A stretch of DNA of 64,000 bases from Fratercula arctica (taxonomy: Eukaryota > Chordata > Aves > Charadriiformes > Alcidae), in the NCBI GenBank assembly GCA_947846985.1, contig CANTUZ010000001.1, positions 184,968,455-185,032,454 on the forward strand, given 5' to 3'. This document shows, in pieces, positions 12,083 to 25,800 of the stretch. Both the position numbers and the translations under genes were made by a program. The notes beneath the pieces are model-generated. The model saw only the letters and a program-made list of their open reading frames with translations. It had not been told where the DNA came from and made no database searches. Positions within the stretch are counted from its first letter, which is position 1. Each line of letters starts with the position of its first letter.

Positions 12083-13336
12083 GTCTTGCTACGCGTTTTG
12101 AGTTTGGTCTCTGCGCCAGTGGTATGGAGTTGAAAATTTGGAGAAGGCAGGCAGTCTGATAGACTGCTAACAGTTATAAAGGAAACAAAACTCCATGTAG
12201 TCATGAGGCAATATTTGCTTTGTTGCTGCCTACCAAGAGAAAGTAATTTGACTACATCCCAGCAGGACAATAAAAATTGTTTAAATGCCCTCCTATCTTG
12301 TTTAAAATTTTAAAATAACACACTATATTTATTCAGATAACAGAAAAAAAACCCCTATTTTCTAGTAGGGGAGAAGAACAATTCCCTCAAACATTACCAT
12401 CTTAATTTTTAATCTGTGTATTTCTGCTTAGCCAGGTGTTCAGTGTATTCCACAGATTCGGGGCTGAATATACTACAGTTTTATACACAAAATAGAGCAT
12501 TAGCAATTGTGAATTAGAATTAGCATAATGACCACTTCATATTGAGCTCTACACTTTGACTTTCACTTCATGTAGTGAATATACTTAAACTGTTTCACTC
12601 TTTACATGATATAAACCTGCAACAAGTTTCATGAGGAGTGATTCTGCTGAGAAATCTTGCCAGTTTGGAGCTATTATTTGTGCTGAGTTTCTCCTAGTTA
12701 TCTCCAATATCAAGATTCATCCAGTAATTACTTCTACTAGAGTAATTTAAGAAACATGAACCGGTCAATTAGAGTTGCCTAAAATTTAGAGTACCCTTAT
12801 ATAGATGATTAAATGAACACCATTTTTAGTCCTAATCTTTGAAAAAAGACAGCAATGTGCAAATGATGACAAACTAGAACCATGCTATAATATTATACGT
12901 AACTTCATTGAAGCTGTGGAGTGTAAATTAGGGCAGAAATAAGCTGCAGCACTAAATTCCAGCGTTTGCTCTAATGTTATTGGTGGCTAACATAAGACAG
13001 CCGTTTCAGTTCTAAGTTCTGAACGTGCATAAAATCATTGTCATGAGATTAGAGGGAGGGTTGGGAAGCCTTTAAAGTATTTTTCTCATATTAGAAACTA
13101 TCTTGTGCAGACAGTTTGCAATTCGGTTCTTTAGCATGAGTAAAAGCTATAATTCGATAATTCTTTTTAAGAAAAATGTTTCTGAAAAACATAAATTATA
13201 TTGCCAATATTAATCACTGGAATTGTATCAACTCTCTAAATCAATATTCCAACACAAACATACTCTAAACTTGACAGTATGAAGTACAAAGAAGTTTTAG
13301 AAGTACTAAGCATTTCACCCAAATAATACCAACATA

Positions 13337-13357
13337 GTATCATAGAATCATAGACTA
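13337..13357 (-). mobile_element. Possible CR1 3'-tail remnant
   Basis: GTATCATAGAATCATAGAC resembles the reverse complement of the CR1 terminal octamer repeat (TTCTATGATTCTATGA). No CR1 body follows, so this may be a minimal truncated insertion or chance. Confidence 0.35.
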
Positions 13358-16300
13358 TTGCTTAGCTATCATCTTTACGCTTGCCTGACGAAGTCTGCTT
13401 GCTGCCATTCACTGGGGTTAAGTATTTGAATCTAATTAAAATCAAAATGCTAATGATCTCTTATAAAATTATTTCTTCTTATAACAAGGATGTGTTTCTC
13501 TCTATGCAACAATTTGCGGAATTCATTACCAAACATTTTCCAAAACGAGCACAAAAAAGTTTGCCTGAACACGAACTCCTGTTCAGGCCCTAAATTGGAC
13601 TCATGTGAACAACCAGTTCCAGCCTTCCTAAATGCCTGCAGACACTCGTATTCAAGATAGATGCTTAACGGAATATGACCAATTACAGGAAGTCATATCT
13701 AAGTGCACAAGACAACTTTTAAAATTCAATTTCATTTCTGCTTACATGACCTGATAATCACACCCAGCGAACATGATCAGCACTTACAGCAACCACAGCT
13801 ATATCTTATTGACAGTAAATACAGAAACTTTGACAGGGCAAAAACCAGTTTAAGCTAGTAGCTGAATGCTTAAATGACTTCCTGAGCCATGCAAAATACA
13901 AGTGTATGGAGCGATTCAAGGTAAAAGCTAAAGCTGATCTAATTCATTGTTATGTAAATACTATAGAGAAAAACCATAAAAACCAAATTGAGAATATGAG
14001 ACTGTAGATGATACTGCTTTCCACACTGCAAATTTACATGCGTTTTATTCTTGGACTTTTCCTGCAAAATGCAAAAAATGGTTACCCTAGCAACTGCCAC
14101 ATGTTCCTCAGTTTATTTCTGAGATACAGAGCAGCCTGTAACAGAATAACACTGTGCACTTTTATCAGGATCTCTCAGCACCACGGAGAATTGGGAACTA
14201 AGTGTCACAATGTACATGTATTTTCTCAAAGTTTTAAGAAGGCATATTAAAGAAAGAGTAGTTGTATATATTCTGCATGTATCTTTTTGCAATCTTATTT
14301 TCTATATTGCTGTATGTGTAAATTAAAAACAAAGATTAAGAGCTGTATGGAGAAAAATATATACTCTGTCCAACCTGACAGTTGCTTTCTGCATTTTTCT
14401 TTCGTGACAGTTCTAGTAGACTTCTATACCAAACAAGTAAAACTTTCAGAACTTCTTTAATGACGTAGGAGATATCATCTTCCAAAGCATAATCATAAGG
14501 TAGATCTCCAATTCCTATCATCCGCCAAAGGCTAAGGTTTTGTTCAAAGTAAGAATTAAAGCATTTCACAGTTAATCATTAATTACCTGCCCTCCCTCCC
14601 CAAATGAAGTGAACTCTTTGTTACATGCCCAGGCCCTATATAATTTATGAGGACAATTCTTGCGATAGTAGTACAAAACAATCAGCGTGCTAAAAAGGTA
14701 GCCAACTGAAGTTAGCCATTCATGAACACGCCTTAAGGAAAACTCTGTAATTCTTCCGCATTTTGAAGGCTGGAAAGAGGCCCCTCTGTGCACCCGAGAT
14801 CTGCAGCTCATGTCCTACAGACAGACTTTTTTCCAACCAGCCAGCACAGGAATCAACCAGGACTCATACAGGAATCTTAAGCTTTTTTCCCCCCATCTCC
14901 CAGTGCAATATTTTATGGTTTTTACATGAAAATGTTTTCGGATAGAATAGAGGAAAAGGCTTGGTTAAATCCTGACTCCTCATTCCAAATACATGATTGT
15001 GCCCATTCAGATCATAAAAATATTTCTAAATTTGTACTTGAAACAGAATAATCAAAATTTAGAAGCCTCTGGATTTAAATAGCATTTGTATGTTTGAATA
15101 TTCTTCCCACTAGCCATTTTCACAAGCTCTAACTAGTAAATGCCGCTCTGCCTATTTTACTTGTCTCTGTTGATTTCTTCTACATCATCATGTACCTTAG
15201 GAAAAATTACAAAAGCTAAGGAACAGCTAAACAGAAGAAAACAGAAGCCCAGATAACTTTTGCTGCAGTTATCACAGATGGAGATTTTGTAAAACTTAGG
15301 AATAATGGCATTTGACTAAAACTGCAAATTATAGTCTTAGATTGATGAGAAAAACAGTGGCACTTGTAGAAGTCCTGAACAGGTCAGAAGTTTTGAGCGG
15401 TCTAGTAGCATAGGAAGCTCTTGGATTGGGAGGGTAAATGAATAGAGGCTAATTCTGTATTTAGGCTTTGGGAAGAATTCAAGCTAAAAGTGCCTCAGAC
15501 ATGAATGAAGGCCTAAGAGATGACTGTGAATTGGACTAAGACTAACACATTAATTTCATATATACCACATATACCTACACATGTTGGGCAGTCCCTTTGG
15601 AAGCACATATACTTCAACAAATTATTACAGATAGGTAAAAATAAAAACAATAAATTCAAGTGCAATGTTATGCTAGTCCAGAATATACACACACAAAGAA
15701 GTGATTAGATTTTTACAATTCAAAAGAATTTACCTTTAGTAATACATAAAATAAATTATTCTTTTGATGCTTAGTTTAATCAAACTACAGAAACAGAATA
15801 GTGGGGAACATATAAACAGACTTTTTTTTGCATTCCCTTGGGGCACAATGTAGAGTAATCAATTGTAAATTAATTGGGGAAATTTGTTTTGCATAGCATA
15901 GAGAGGCAAAACATTAATTCAGAATCATTTGCTTAATGGCATTTCTGATATGTTATGCGTGTATTCAGCCTAGTTTTTTACAGCGAGATGCAAAACAATT
16001 ACTGAGGATGTAAATACCAATAAACTGTAACCTACATCTCTATTGAACAAGTAAAACTAGAGTCAAAATACTAGATAATCTTTAATTTCTACCAAGGAGT
16101 ATTCAGACTAGTTATTTGAGTGTATCAAATCCTTCCTCAATTAATGAGAATTTATAATTCTTTTATTACATTTAGGTTCACTCAGTACAGATATGCAAAG
16201 CCACTCATGACAGCACAGAGGTTGCATGTTGTACAATCTATCTGTATCTAAGCGCTCAAGTCAGTGCTAGCTCTGTATATGTTACTTTCTTTAATTCTTA

Positions 16301-16431
16301 TATAAACTTAATACCTGCTCTAAGTACACTTTCAATAGAAACCAATACTGGTTTTAATGGCATAAATATATATGTCTAGAAATTGTTCTCTTCATTTTTA
16401 AACAAAATCCTGTTTGTGGTTTGCCTTGGAT

Positions 16432-16502
16432 TAGTATAGATAGATAAACAGATAAAATAAATATATGAAATATATGAGATAGAGAAACAGAGAGAGAAAG
16501 AA
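16432..16502. repeat. GATA/GAGA-like low-complexity repeat
   Basis: AGATAGATAAACAGATAAAA grading into ATATATGAAATATATGAGAT and GAGAAACAGAGAGAGAAAG. An imperfect microsatellite-like stretch. Confidence 0.6.
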
Positions 16503-17063
16503 AATTTTTAAAAAGCCACTCCATAAAGTCGCCAAACACATCTTCAAGGGAAAGCAAAAGCACATAATGTAATAAAATAAAAAGCTGTGTAAAAATAACA
16601 AGCATTTTGCATTTTACTGGCCTTAAGAAAACTAATTTTAATTGGTGACTTACTGAAGATGAGACTGAATAAATGCCATTCTTGCTCTGATTAAATGTCA
16701 AGGCCATAGACATGTTGTTTCAAAGTGAGTGAGCAATAATTTGGTGTGTATAATGAACCTTACAGATGATTTATCTGTGCAGTACTCTCCTATTCTTTAT
16801 CAATGAAACTTCACGATCTGGTATCTCAAACTGTAGCTTCTTTATTATGACATGGTTTGGTTTTAACAATAGAAGCAAACAGATGCAAACCTAACCTGAC
16901 TGTGACTAGATCTCTGTCATTAGGCAGAGAGGAAGAAGCAGTCAGAAATCTTATTGCTTATCTGGAAAAGAGTGGCTTGTGATGATTTTTGCTTTTTTTA
17001 TCATAAATGAAATTTGAGAACCCCATATTCAAGTTCTTGTCCTCAAATCCACCATTTCCACAG

Positions 17064-17171
17064 CCAGAGGCTTCTAGGTCAATGTTGTTATCTTAGAAAG
17101 ATAAGTTTTTTGTGACTCTGTACAGGTCTAGGCTCCAGAGGCACCCTAGGTCCATGTGGTTATCTTAGAAA
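17064..17171. repeat. Imperfect 71-bp tandem duplication
   Basis: CCAGAGGCTTCTAGGTCAAT then GTTGTTATCTTAGAAA (17064-17099) recurs as CCAGAGGCACCCTAGGTCCA then TGTGGTTATCTTAGAAA (17135-17171). The offset is 71 bases. This is a local duplication that has diverged. Confidence 0.7.
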
Positions 17172-17750
17172 ATGAAGCTCATCACCACACTATTCTATAA
17201 TCTATGCTTAACCAGACACAATTAAGCCTTTAGGAATTAATAGACTTTTCTAAGTGACATAAAAAGAATCTCTCAGCAGAAAAAAACCACCGTGCACTGG
17301 ACCATTCTGTTCAAGTTCCTTGCATATAAGAATTCAGGAAATAGTTTACAAGTATTTCTAGAAGTATTTCTAGTATTTTTAGAACTTAATCTATAACATA
17401 GGAAGATAAAGTTGGGGAAAAATGCAAAAGCTATTTACAAAGGTTACTGAGACATTCTGAATGATATTCCAGGACAGTATTTGCACCCTTTTTTTGCTTT
17501 TCAAATTTATTTGTATGAATAAATCTGTGTCCACACAAAAAGCTGTGCAAAATGAATTTTGGGTCTATTGTTCAGCTGCAAAGCAAATTCTGGTTTGGAT
17601 TCAACAAAGTTCGTGAGCAATAGTTTATGAAAAATGAGTCATTCACTTAGAAAGTAGCTCCAACAGAAAGTATTACACAGAGTAAACAGTAAACTCAGAA
17701 TATCAAACAACAAATATGAATTATTGCATTTATTCAAATTACTTAAATGC

Positions 17751-17767
17751 AAAAAAAAAAAAAAAAA
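17751..17767. repeat. Poly(A) run, 17 A
   Basis: Uninterrupted A17. No retroposon body is recognisable to its left. Confidence 0.8.
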
Positions 17768-18482
17768 GTATTAAAAAGAACATGCAGTTAAATCCTGTAA
17801 TCCGGAACTGGTAAGTGAAATCTAATACATATGACAGCACACTGCAGAAAGTAGGAAACATTGATAACCCAAAGAGATATGGAGCTTAGGCTAGAATTTG
17901 AGATCTTTCACATGATGTGTGGTAAAAGCTGAGCTCTTGTAGCAGGCTGACGGAATGGTAAATTCTGGTTTCACTTGTCTCTTTTGGGCCTAGAAAGGAC
18001 TGAGAAGGCTAATTCGTACCCCATGGATCCCCAAACAGCCATTAGACAGACAGCCTTAGCCTCAGCCCTCAAAGGTCCAAGCAATGAAATGTCTTTTTTC
18101 TTCTTTTTTTCTTTTTTCTGAGAAGTGCTGGAATTCCCCGAGTAGAGCAGAAGTAGAGTTAAGTTAACATCAATTCAGTTTTACTTCCAACTCAGTTAAT
18201 TTCCAAAGATGGTGAGCAAGAGAATGACAAAATAGAAAAAGAAAAAAAGAAAATTCCTTTCACTTTCCCCTCATCTTACTCTCTCCTGTCTGCCTCTAGC
18301 AGACAAAACCTGTTATAACTGTTTGTACCTATAGCTTTCAGAATAAATCAACAGTTTAATTTATTATAACGTTATCACTTGAAATTGTGCTCAGAATTCT
18401 AGCCATCAAGGAGGAAGTTAACACAATCCTTATAATTCCACAGCTATTTTACAAAGCTAAGATGCAAATGAGATGACCAAAT

Positions 18483-18540
18483 TAAAAAAAAAAAAGCAAG
18501 CCAGCGAACAAACAAACAAAAAAAAAACAAACACAAAAAG
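18483..18540. repeat. A-rich tract with AAAC repeats
   Basis: A long A-run followed by AACAAACAAAC and further A-runs. Low-complexity sequence. Confidence 0.7.
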
Positions 18541-21500
18541 CCTTAGTCATTCTGAATACTTTGATAACTTTTCTTACCAAATACTTCTCTTTTAAACTGT
18601 GAAGTTGACCGACAGGAAGACTATGAATGCTACATATTCAGTATCCCCCAAATCAGGACATGCAAGGCCAGGGGATACGGATGGAGCTACTTTAAGTTGA
18701 TTTGCACCCAATAAGTATTCTGAATATTTTCCAGTCACAAAATTTAATGGGATCACAATTAACCTCAGCTGGGTTCTGGTCAGCAGACGTGCCCAGTCTG
18801 CAGAATGCTCTATCTGTAACCTCCATTCCTACGGCCAATCTCTGCGACTTTATTTTTAACTCTACTGACAACATCTATTTTACAAAGAAATAGATGTGAT
18901 ACTGCAGCAAGTGTCAGTGCCCCCACTAATATTGTCACATCAGACAGCAGTCATTGAAATCTGATGACAATTTTGAACATAAAAGGATATTTAATAAAGA
19001 CTGTATTAAAACAACTGTTGCTTTAAAAGTACGTTGCCTGATAGAGCCAAATAATTACCTGCATTATTCTGATATCTATTTGGAAAACTCCATCTGGCCC
19101 TGCAACTTTCTTTCTATAAAATGCAGAACGGAAGCCTAACACTTCTAAACAACAAAATATCAAATTAGGATGTGTAGTCTCCGGAATTAAGGGTTTTTTC
19201 TAGTGAAACAAATTTTGTTTCATGGTTCTTAGCTATTGTTATTTTTAAAAGAGAAAGCAATTAAAACCATGGTGAAAAATTATTTCAGAGTGACTTTTGT
19301 AGCAAAAATACGATAGACTCAGTAGCAGTAAGATGGGAATGAGCCTGTTCCAAAACAATCTGCCTAAACTAATTACCAAACTAATGAAGGCTAATCATTT
19401 CAAACCTTAATAACAGCTTGAAAAATCTGCTATTGCACAATTAAGCAGATGAAGCAGAAAGATTTTTTTCACTAGAATGTGCAGATTTATCTTTCCATTA
19501 GATTTAAAGGATCACATTTGTATATAATCTACTATTTTATCTATACATTGAAGCAAAATAAATCAAAACAAACCTTCCTATTCACCAAAAATAGTTAGTG
19601 GGTTGTAAGGCTGATGTTCTGTAACAAGTTCAGAGAGAGAAATGTTGCCTTAACAGTCCTAGAAATTGAGTTCATATATAGGGAAGAAGTATCTGGCGGC
19701 ATCCGTAGGAGCCTTTCTGCTTCAACAGAATGGAATTCTTACTTCTCTGACACAGTCACAAAGGGGGGGTCGTATAGCAATTCCTGAAAGAATTAAAACC
19801 TCGAAAATAGCTTGGAAGACCAGAAAGAGGAGAAATGAAACTCATCAAGACTCCTTCACCTTAACATTTCCTAGGTTATCAGATTGGCAGGTACACGGTA
19901 TTAAAATGAGATTATTCAGCCTAAGAAAAAACAACTATGAGTGCTTATCAGCTGAGCATAGTTAATAGTAAACTTTTTGATCTGCAAACGTTAAGCAAGC
20001 ATTGCCTGCACTCAAAACATCCCTGACACTGCCTTATGGTCGTCATCCTGGATAGCCATGATAAGGAAAAGGATGCACAATCCTGCTGGAGGTACATTTA
20101 AAGATCTGTTATCTCTCAACAAAACAACAGTCCGTTTCAAACCAGGAATTCCCTTGATGAAAAAGGGTTTGGTAATAGACCAAGCTACTAAGAAAACAAC
20201 CTTCTGAACCTGCTGTGAAACCTTTTTGGACAGTTGCAGATCACTACATGACAATTTTTAAAGGAATACCAAGCCTTGCTTTATCTTCATCAATATGTAA
20301 CTGCAGTCATCCATTTTTATTTCTTTCAAGGTAATGCTAGTTTTTTCTAACTAAATATTTATGTCTCTGCCTGGAGTAGATTCTCCATAAAACATTGGAC
20401 TAGTGAATATCAGTTTTCTGTGTCCATATGATGCTATAAACCACAAGGACATTAAAAGGGATTTAGACCTCCTGACTGTAAAGAGAACTCATCTCAATAT
20501 TTTTTCAGTATTTTGTTGCAAGATAGGCTTTTATTAACTAACTTAAAATGTTTTGAATGTTTTAAAAGTTGACCCTTGAAGAATAATTATTTGTAGAAAA
20601 AAAAGCAACTAAACAGGAAGTTTATTTGTAACTTATCAATTATCATTCAATTCTAATGTTTAGCAGCAAAATGGGAAATATAACGAAACCGAAACCCAAT
20701 TTTCAAGCCAAACATTTTTATGGCCTTTAGAGTATTTTCCTTACTGCTTGTAATGGAAGTTTTGATCAATCCTAAAAGCCTGCTCCTGAAGGACTGTCAA
20801 ACAAAGCTATTTCACCTCATAACTGCTGTAGGTTTCTACTCATTACTTCTATAGATTTCAAATGCTACTTCATCTTCCCTGCAGGTGTCTCACATTATCA
20901 CTCGTGAATGACAGGAGACAAAAAGGAGCATTCTATCACTTTCAGGGAAATGTTTTCAGGACTTTACAAATTCTCAGCTATTTGGATGTGTTGCTTTGCC
21001 TATTCATTTAATTCCAGAATAATCTCAACCATTAACCAACTGAAAGCTACTGGATGGCACTTCAGAATTAGAATTTCAGGAATCGTGATCATTCTCTACA
21101 ACCAGTATTGGAAACTGAACCTGGTCAGGGTTTGAAAATATAACAGTTAGAATGCTCACTTTCTGCACTCCCTGTTCCAAATGATAAATGTTAAATCTGG
21201 ATTTACTTTCAAAATTTGCATTTTATACATACAATAGGATACCATGATAAGGACAGTTTAAAGCATACTACCAGAAGCTTAACAACTGGTATGGATTTTG
21301 AACTTCAAATGCTTTCCATGCTTTGTTTTCTTTGTATTAAGAATGTTAAAGCAATTTAAGGTGACATTTCCATGCTCATTAACAGAGGACACAGAGTCAT
21401 TTGCAAGGAGACAGACAGGTGGTTTATAACTTCCATCATTATAATATTGAACAAGGTGACAACTATTGCCTGAAGGAAGGATAATTATACTACAAGAGAA

Positions 21501-22116
21501 CTTAAACTACATATTCCGTTCCCATTTATAAGAACTGGCAGAAAAAGCCACACACCAAAGCCAAGTTATCCTCATTTACCTGTTTAAATTGTGGTTAAAT
21601 AAATTAATCCCCAATGCACATTTCTTGGTGTTGGTTTGTGTATTACATCAGCTAACTCTATCAAGTGAATTGGCTATTGATCTTCAAAAGTATATGCACT
21701 ACCTATTACACGCTACTGCAAGAAAGTAGGCCTACTTACATTTTTAGAGAATCACCTTATCACCTGAATCTCCTTTTCGAGATGGTGGATCAAATGCTCT
21801 TGAGACACTGTCTGCTTGGTTTTAACATACCAGCTGAGGAAGGACCAGTTAAGAAGTAAAACAACTCTTCCATATGTCAGAGAGTTGATATGTGTCCTCT
21901 GCTTTAAACTCTCCCAGGGTATATATACACTTTTCTTCTCTGAACTACAGCAACATGTATAGCTTTAAATATTGCAAATTACATGGATGACTTCAAAGAA
22001 ACTCAGGCAACTTTGGTATTCCAACTGCTTTTTTTTCATTCTGGAGAACACTGGAAAATTCTAAAACTCCAAGAGCAATTTCTGAGGAGGTTATTGAAAT
22101 ATCCACATCCCTCAGG

Positions 22117-22135
22117 AAAAAAAAAAAAAAAAAAA
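22117..22135. repeat. Poly(A) run, 19 A
   Basis: Uninterrupted A19. It splits an 87-codon ORF into an artificial lysine run, which argues against that ORF being a gene. Confidence 0.8.
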
Positions 22136-22801
22136 GACATCATTCTACCCCTCTGGTTCTACTTTCTTCTATTATTTCATGGGATGTATTCTAGACCTTA
22201 TGATATGTATCCAGAAATCTCCTTATTTTCTTCAAATGCTTCATGAGCATTTACATAGGACACAAAGTGTTCTTCCATCATGTTTGCCCGTTACATTTTT
22301 TTCCAGACATACTCCTAGTTATTTTCCATACATGTGAGTATATATTTTCCATTCATTCTAGGTAGTTTCCATACATACTCCTGGTTAACTGGGGAGAACA
22401 GTTTATTAATTCATTGAAGACAAGCAGCAATATGAGGGAACAATTTCTGAGAATATTTTTACAACTGGAAGAACATTTTTCCAATTAAATCTTCATATGG
22501 CCCTTCTTAGTTGACATATTTTCTTACAATTATCACGCACATACATGGAGGTGAAACAGCTCCAGGTTTTTCAAGATATGTAACTATTCCTCATCTACCT
22601 ATAAATGATATATCACTGTACTTAATATTTGTAAAAACAACTCACAGCTATTTCTCTTCTGTTGTCAACAAATCTAAAATTGTTTTACAGAGGAAATAGT
22701 ATTCTTTTTCCCAGTTTCTTTTCACAAAGATTTATTATAATTTTCCTCATAGTAATTTCTTCTGCCCTAATTCCAATTTATTTTACTGAACCTGAGTGAC
22801 C

Positions 22802-22855
22802 AGAATCATAGAATCATAGAATTGTTAGGGTTGGAAGGGATCTTAAAGATCATCG
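22802..22855 (-). mobile_element. CR1 LINE 3' end fragment, reverse orientation
   Basis: AGAATCATAGAATCATAGAA then GTTAGGGTTGGAAGGGATCT and AAAGATCATC is the exact layout of the reverse-complemented CR1 3' end. The fragment is severely 5'-truncated (about 54 bases) and quite well preserved, so it may be younger than the other short tails in this intron. Confidence 0.9.
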
Positions 22856-25800
22856 TAAAGAATCATATACAGTATTCCATGAGAGTCCTTACCTGTAGTT
22901 GATAAATGAAACTAATGGGTTTTGGCATTCTAGTGCCAGCGGTCCTTCTATGAGTAGAGCAAGCATACCATGCCTTTCTCCTTACTTCTGATATTCCTTC
23001 TGATGTCTTCCAAATTTGAAGCAGAAATTACTAGTAGACCTTGAAAGCATAATTTGTCATTTCACACTATTGAAATGTCACACTATTAAAATATCTTTCT
23101 TTACTTATTCAAGTTGTTTTACTGCTGGAAAGGAGTACCATGCCATTGTCTGAAAGCAGAAAGGTTGAAGTCAGACTTAAAAATAAATGTCTTACAATAA
23201 AAAAGTAGGTTGCTTCTACTTAACATTATCATTATTACAAAATTATGCCTAATCCATCTTTGGAAGGACAAATTGGAAGGACAATTTGAAACGGTTCATC
23301 TATCCCACTTCAACATCAGTGATGAACAAAACTGTTCTTTCTATCATTCCATAATCACCTCTATAGGATCTTTTCAGTATCTTAATTCAAACTTATCTTT
23401 TGTTCAGTTGGAAGAACCATTTTCCCATAGCATTTCACTGCACAAACACATCTGTGCATCTCTCACGTTCTTATCATAATATGGGGGGTAGTGTTCCTAC
23501 ATGTCTTTACATATGCACCTACAGCAGCTATCTATGCCTAGTCTTTGAATCATCAGTAGGATTCACAACAAAATGCAAGAGAAATTATGCTTGTCAAGGA
23601 AAATCCAGTGCAAGCTTTGAGTACAGTGATCACAATCTGGTTGATTGACTTGAATACTTGAACAGTAAATACTGGTCAAAATTCTCTGGGAGATCAGAAT
23701 GTTAATTTTAGCACTGCTGTCAGATTTGGCATCCAAAATGCAGAAAGGTGATGTAAAAGCATGATAGATGCTGGAGAGCTATGAAAGAAATACAAAATCA
23801 AGATGTGGCTATATCATGTCAGTTTCATAATCAAAATAATCCTGTTCAAGGACATGCTAATGAGCCAAATCAACTAACATTAAGGGATTGAGTGAATTTT
23901 TCACTTTAGACAAAATACAAAAAATTCTTTTAAAATAATAGGAAACACAGAATGATTGTACAGTGGGAGAAAATGGAGTGAGGAAGGTGGCTATGAACCT
24001 ACACATGCTGGAGAGATAGAACGGTTTAAATGAATTTGCAATTTTGAAAGGAAAGGAAAAACACTTGAAAGAGGATTCAGTTACTGTTCCAGGAACTATG
24101 TAATTATTTAGCTGTAGTGCCACACACAGTGGAAGGGATACTGTACTTAGCTGTAAGTATTGCTATTTATTTATCTTGTATTTATCCTCTTTCTTCTGGT
24201 CTTATTTTAAAAAGCAAGCCATAAAGAGAAAATAAGATCAGCTTTTTAATGTATTCACTTCTGGGGAAATAAGAAATGAACCATGATAATCCTATAGTGT
24301 GGGTTAGAGCTGATGAATGGGTCATATAAACACAAAAAGCAATAATTTCAGGTCTGAAAATAACATTAGTTTTGCAATCATATAAAAAAAACTTAACATG
24401 TAATGTTATTAATGAGATGCTCAGCTGAGCAAAAACTGTAATTAAAACTAAATACAAATCAAAATACCTCTGCAATCAGAAATGACAGTATCTCTATGAG
24501 TTTGTAATTTATGACTATGCATAAATCACTCTGATATAAGACACAACAGAAAACAGAACTTTTATTTCCTAATCTTTACAATAATATTCTGCTTTACTCA
24601 GTGTCAGTTTTTGCATCCTGAAATTGTTTTTTCATCAATCCATTTCTCTACACTGCTTCAAGCAAGATTTAAGAAAAAATATATCCATTTCTGTTGAACA
24701 ACACATTGTGAACCTGATTCCCCAGGTGGCTCAGAATGAAAGTAATCACCTCATATATTCACATTTATAAAGTTAAAGCAATTCAGCCTAACCTGGTAGG
24801 AAAATTCATGACACAGAAAATATTATCCACTACTGGCACCTCAAAAAATAAATTATTTCTGGTTTTTAGCAAGGCATTTTTTTCCCTTCATGGATCTCAA
24901 ACCACATTCCATGTAATAATTTATAAGTGTACATCAAGTTGTCATGGCTGCCACTGAATGGGGAGTACTGGCTGGGACTGTAGCAGGATGTTCTTGATAT
25001 AACTGCATTCGTTAAGCCCTTTTGTATCTTTAGGTTATTACAGTTGATAATCAATACAGTGCACACTGGAAATGATAATTTTTTTAAATTATTATAAGGG
25101 CATTTACCTTGACATGACCATTTGCCAAAACAAATCACAAATATACCAAAAACTAAAAGGTGAATTCACTAAACATTAGGAGTCTGCCAGTAAAGACTGA
25201 TCATTTAAATGAAATTAGGTTTTTCAAGCCTAGATCTTTGTTATTGAAAAATTATAGAACAGAAATTCTATCTCCTAAAATTATCATATTTATTATGGTA
25301 TTATTTCAGTGACCTTTTTCCTGTGATAAATAAAAAAAGATAAATTAATAAATTTCCAAGGAATATATTATGTGCTAAGTACAGCCACTATATTTCTCTG
25401 TCTTTATTACAACTACCTGAACACACTTATTTCTATGTTTTAGGCAGGTTTGATATTTCCATTTCAAAAGCCACAAAGAAAAAAAAAAATATCACAAAAT
25501 GCAGATTTTGCCAATAGCTCTGCTGGATTTTGGCTAGGCTTCTTTACTAGTCGAACGTACTATAGAGCCCCAGAATCAGTATGGTAGCTTTCTAGAAAAT
25601 GAAGCCAAAACTGGTCTCACTCGTCTTCAGTTCTGGCCATCTGCTTGAAGCATCTGGTAACTGGGTACATTCACCCACATCCAGAAAGTGACTGCTCTCT
25701 TGCCAAGTATGTGCCTAGGTAACTGCCAATATGTGCTTCTCCACTACTAACATGACAACTGTCAAAAAGAAGTTGAACATGTACGAATAAATCTAAATTA

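Larger units (their letters stand above)
12083..17063 (+). other. LRRN3 intron, AT-rich, no gene seen
   Basis: About 5 kb of AT-rich intronic DNA. Apart from the possible CR1 tail remnant at 13337, no mobile element or RNA gene is recognised. A GATA/GAGA-like patch lies at about 16432-16502. ORFs here are at most 119 codons (16354-16713, minus strand) and that one largely reflects simple sequence. Confidence 0.5.
17172..22801 (+). other. LRRN3 intron, AT-rich, no gene seen
   Basis: About 5.6 kb. Contains an A17 run (17751-17767), an A/C-rich tract (18483-18540) and an A19 run (22117-22135). No gene, RNA gene or transposon body is recognised; the longest ORF here is 99 codons (19666-19965) and shows no domain features. 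Confidence 0.5.

Noticed and set aside
16354..16713. 119-codon minus-strand ORF
   Set aside because: Much of it is produced by the GATA/GAGA simple repeat (reads as Ser/Leu-rich on the reverse strand).
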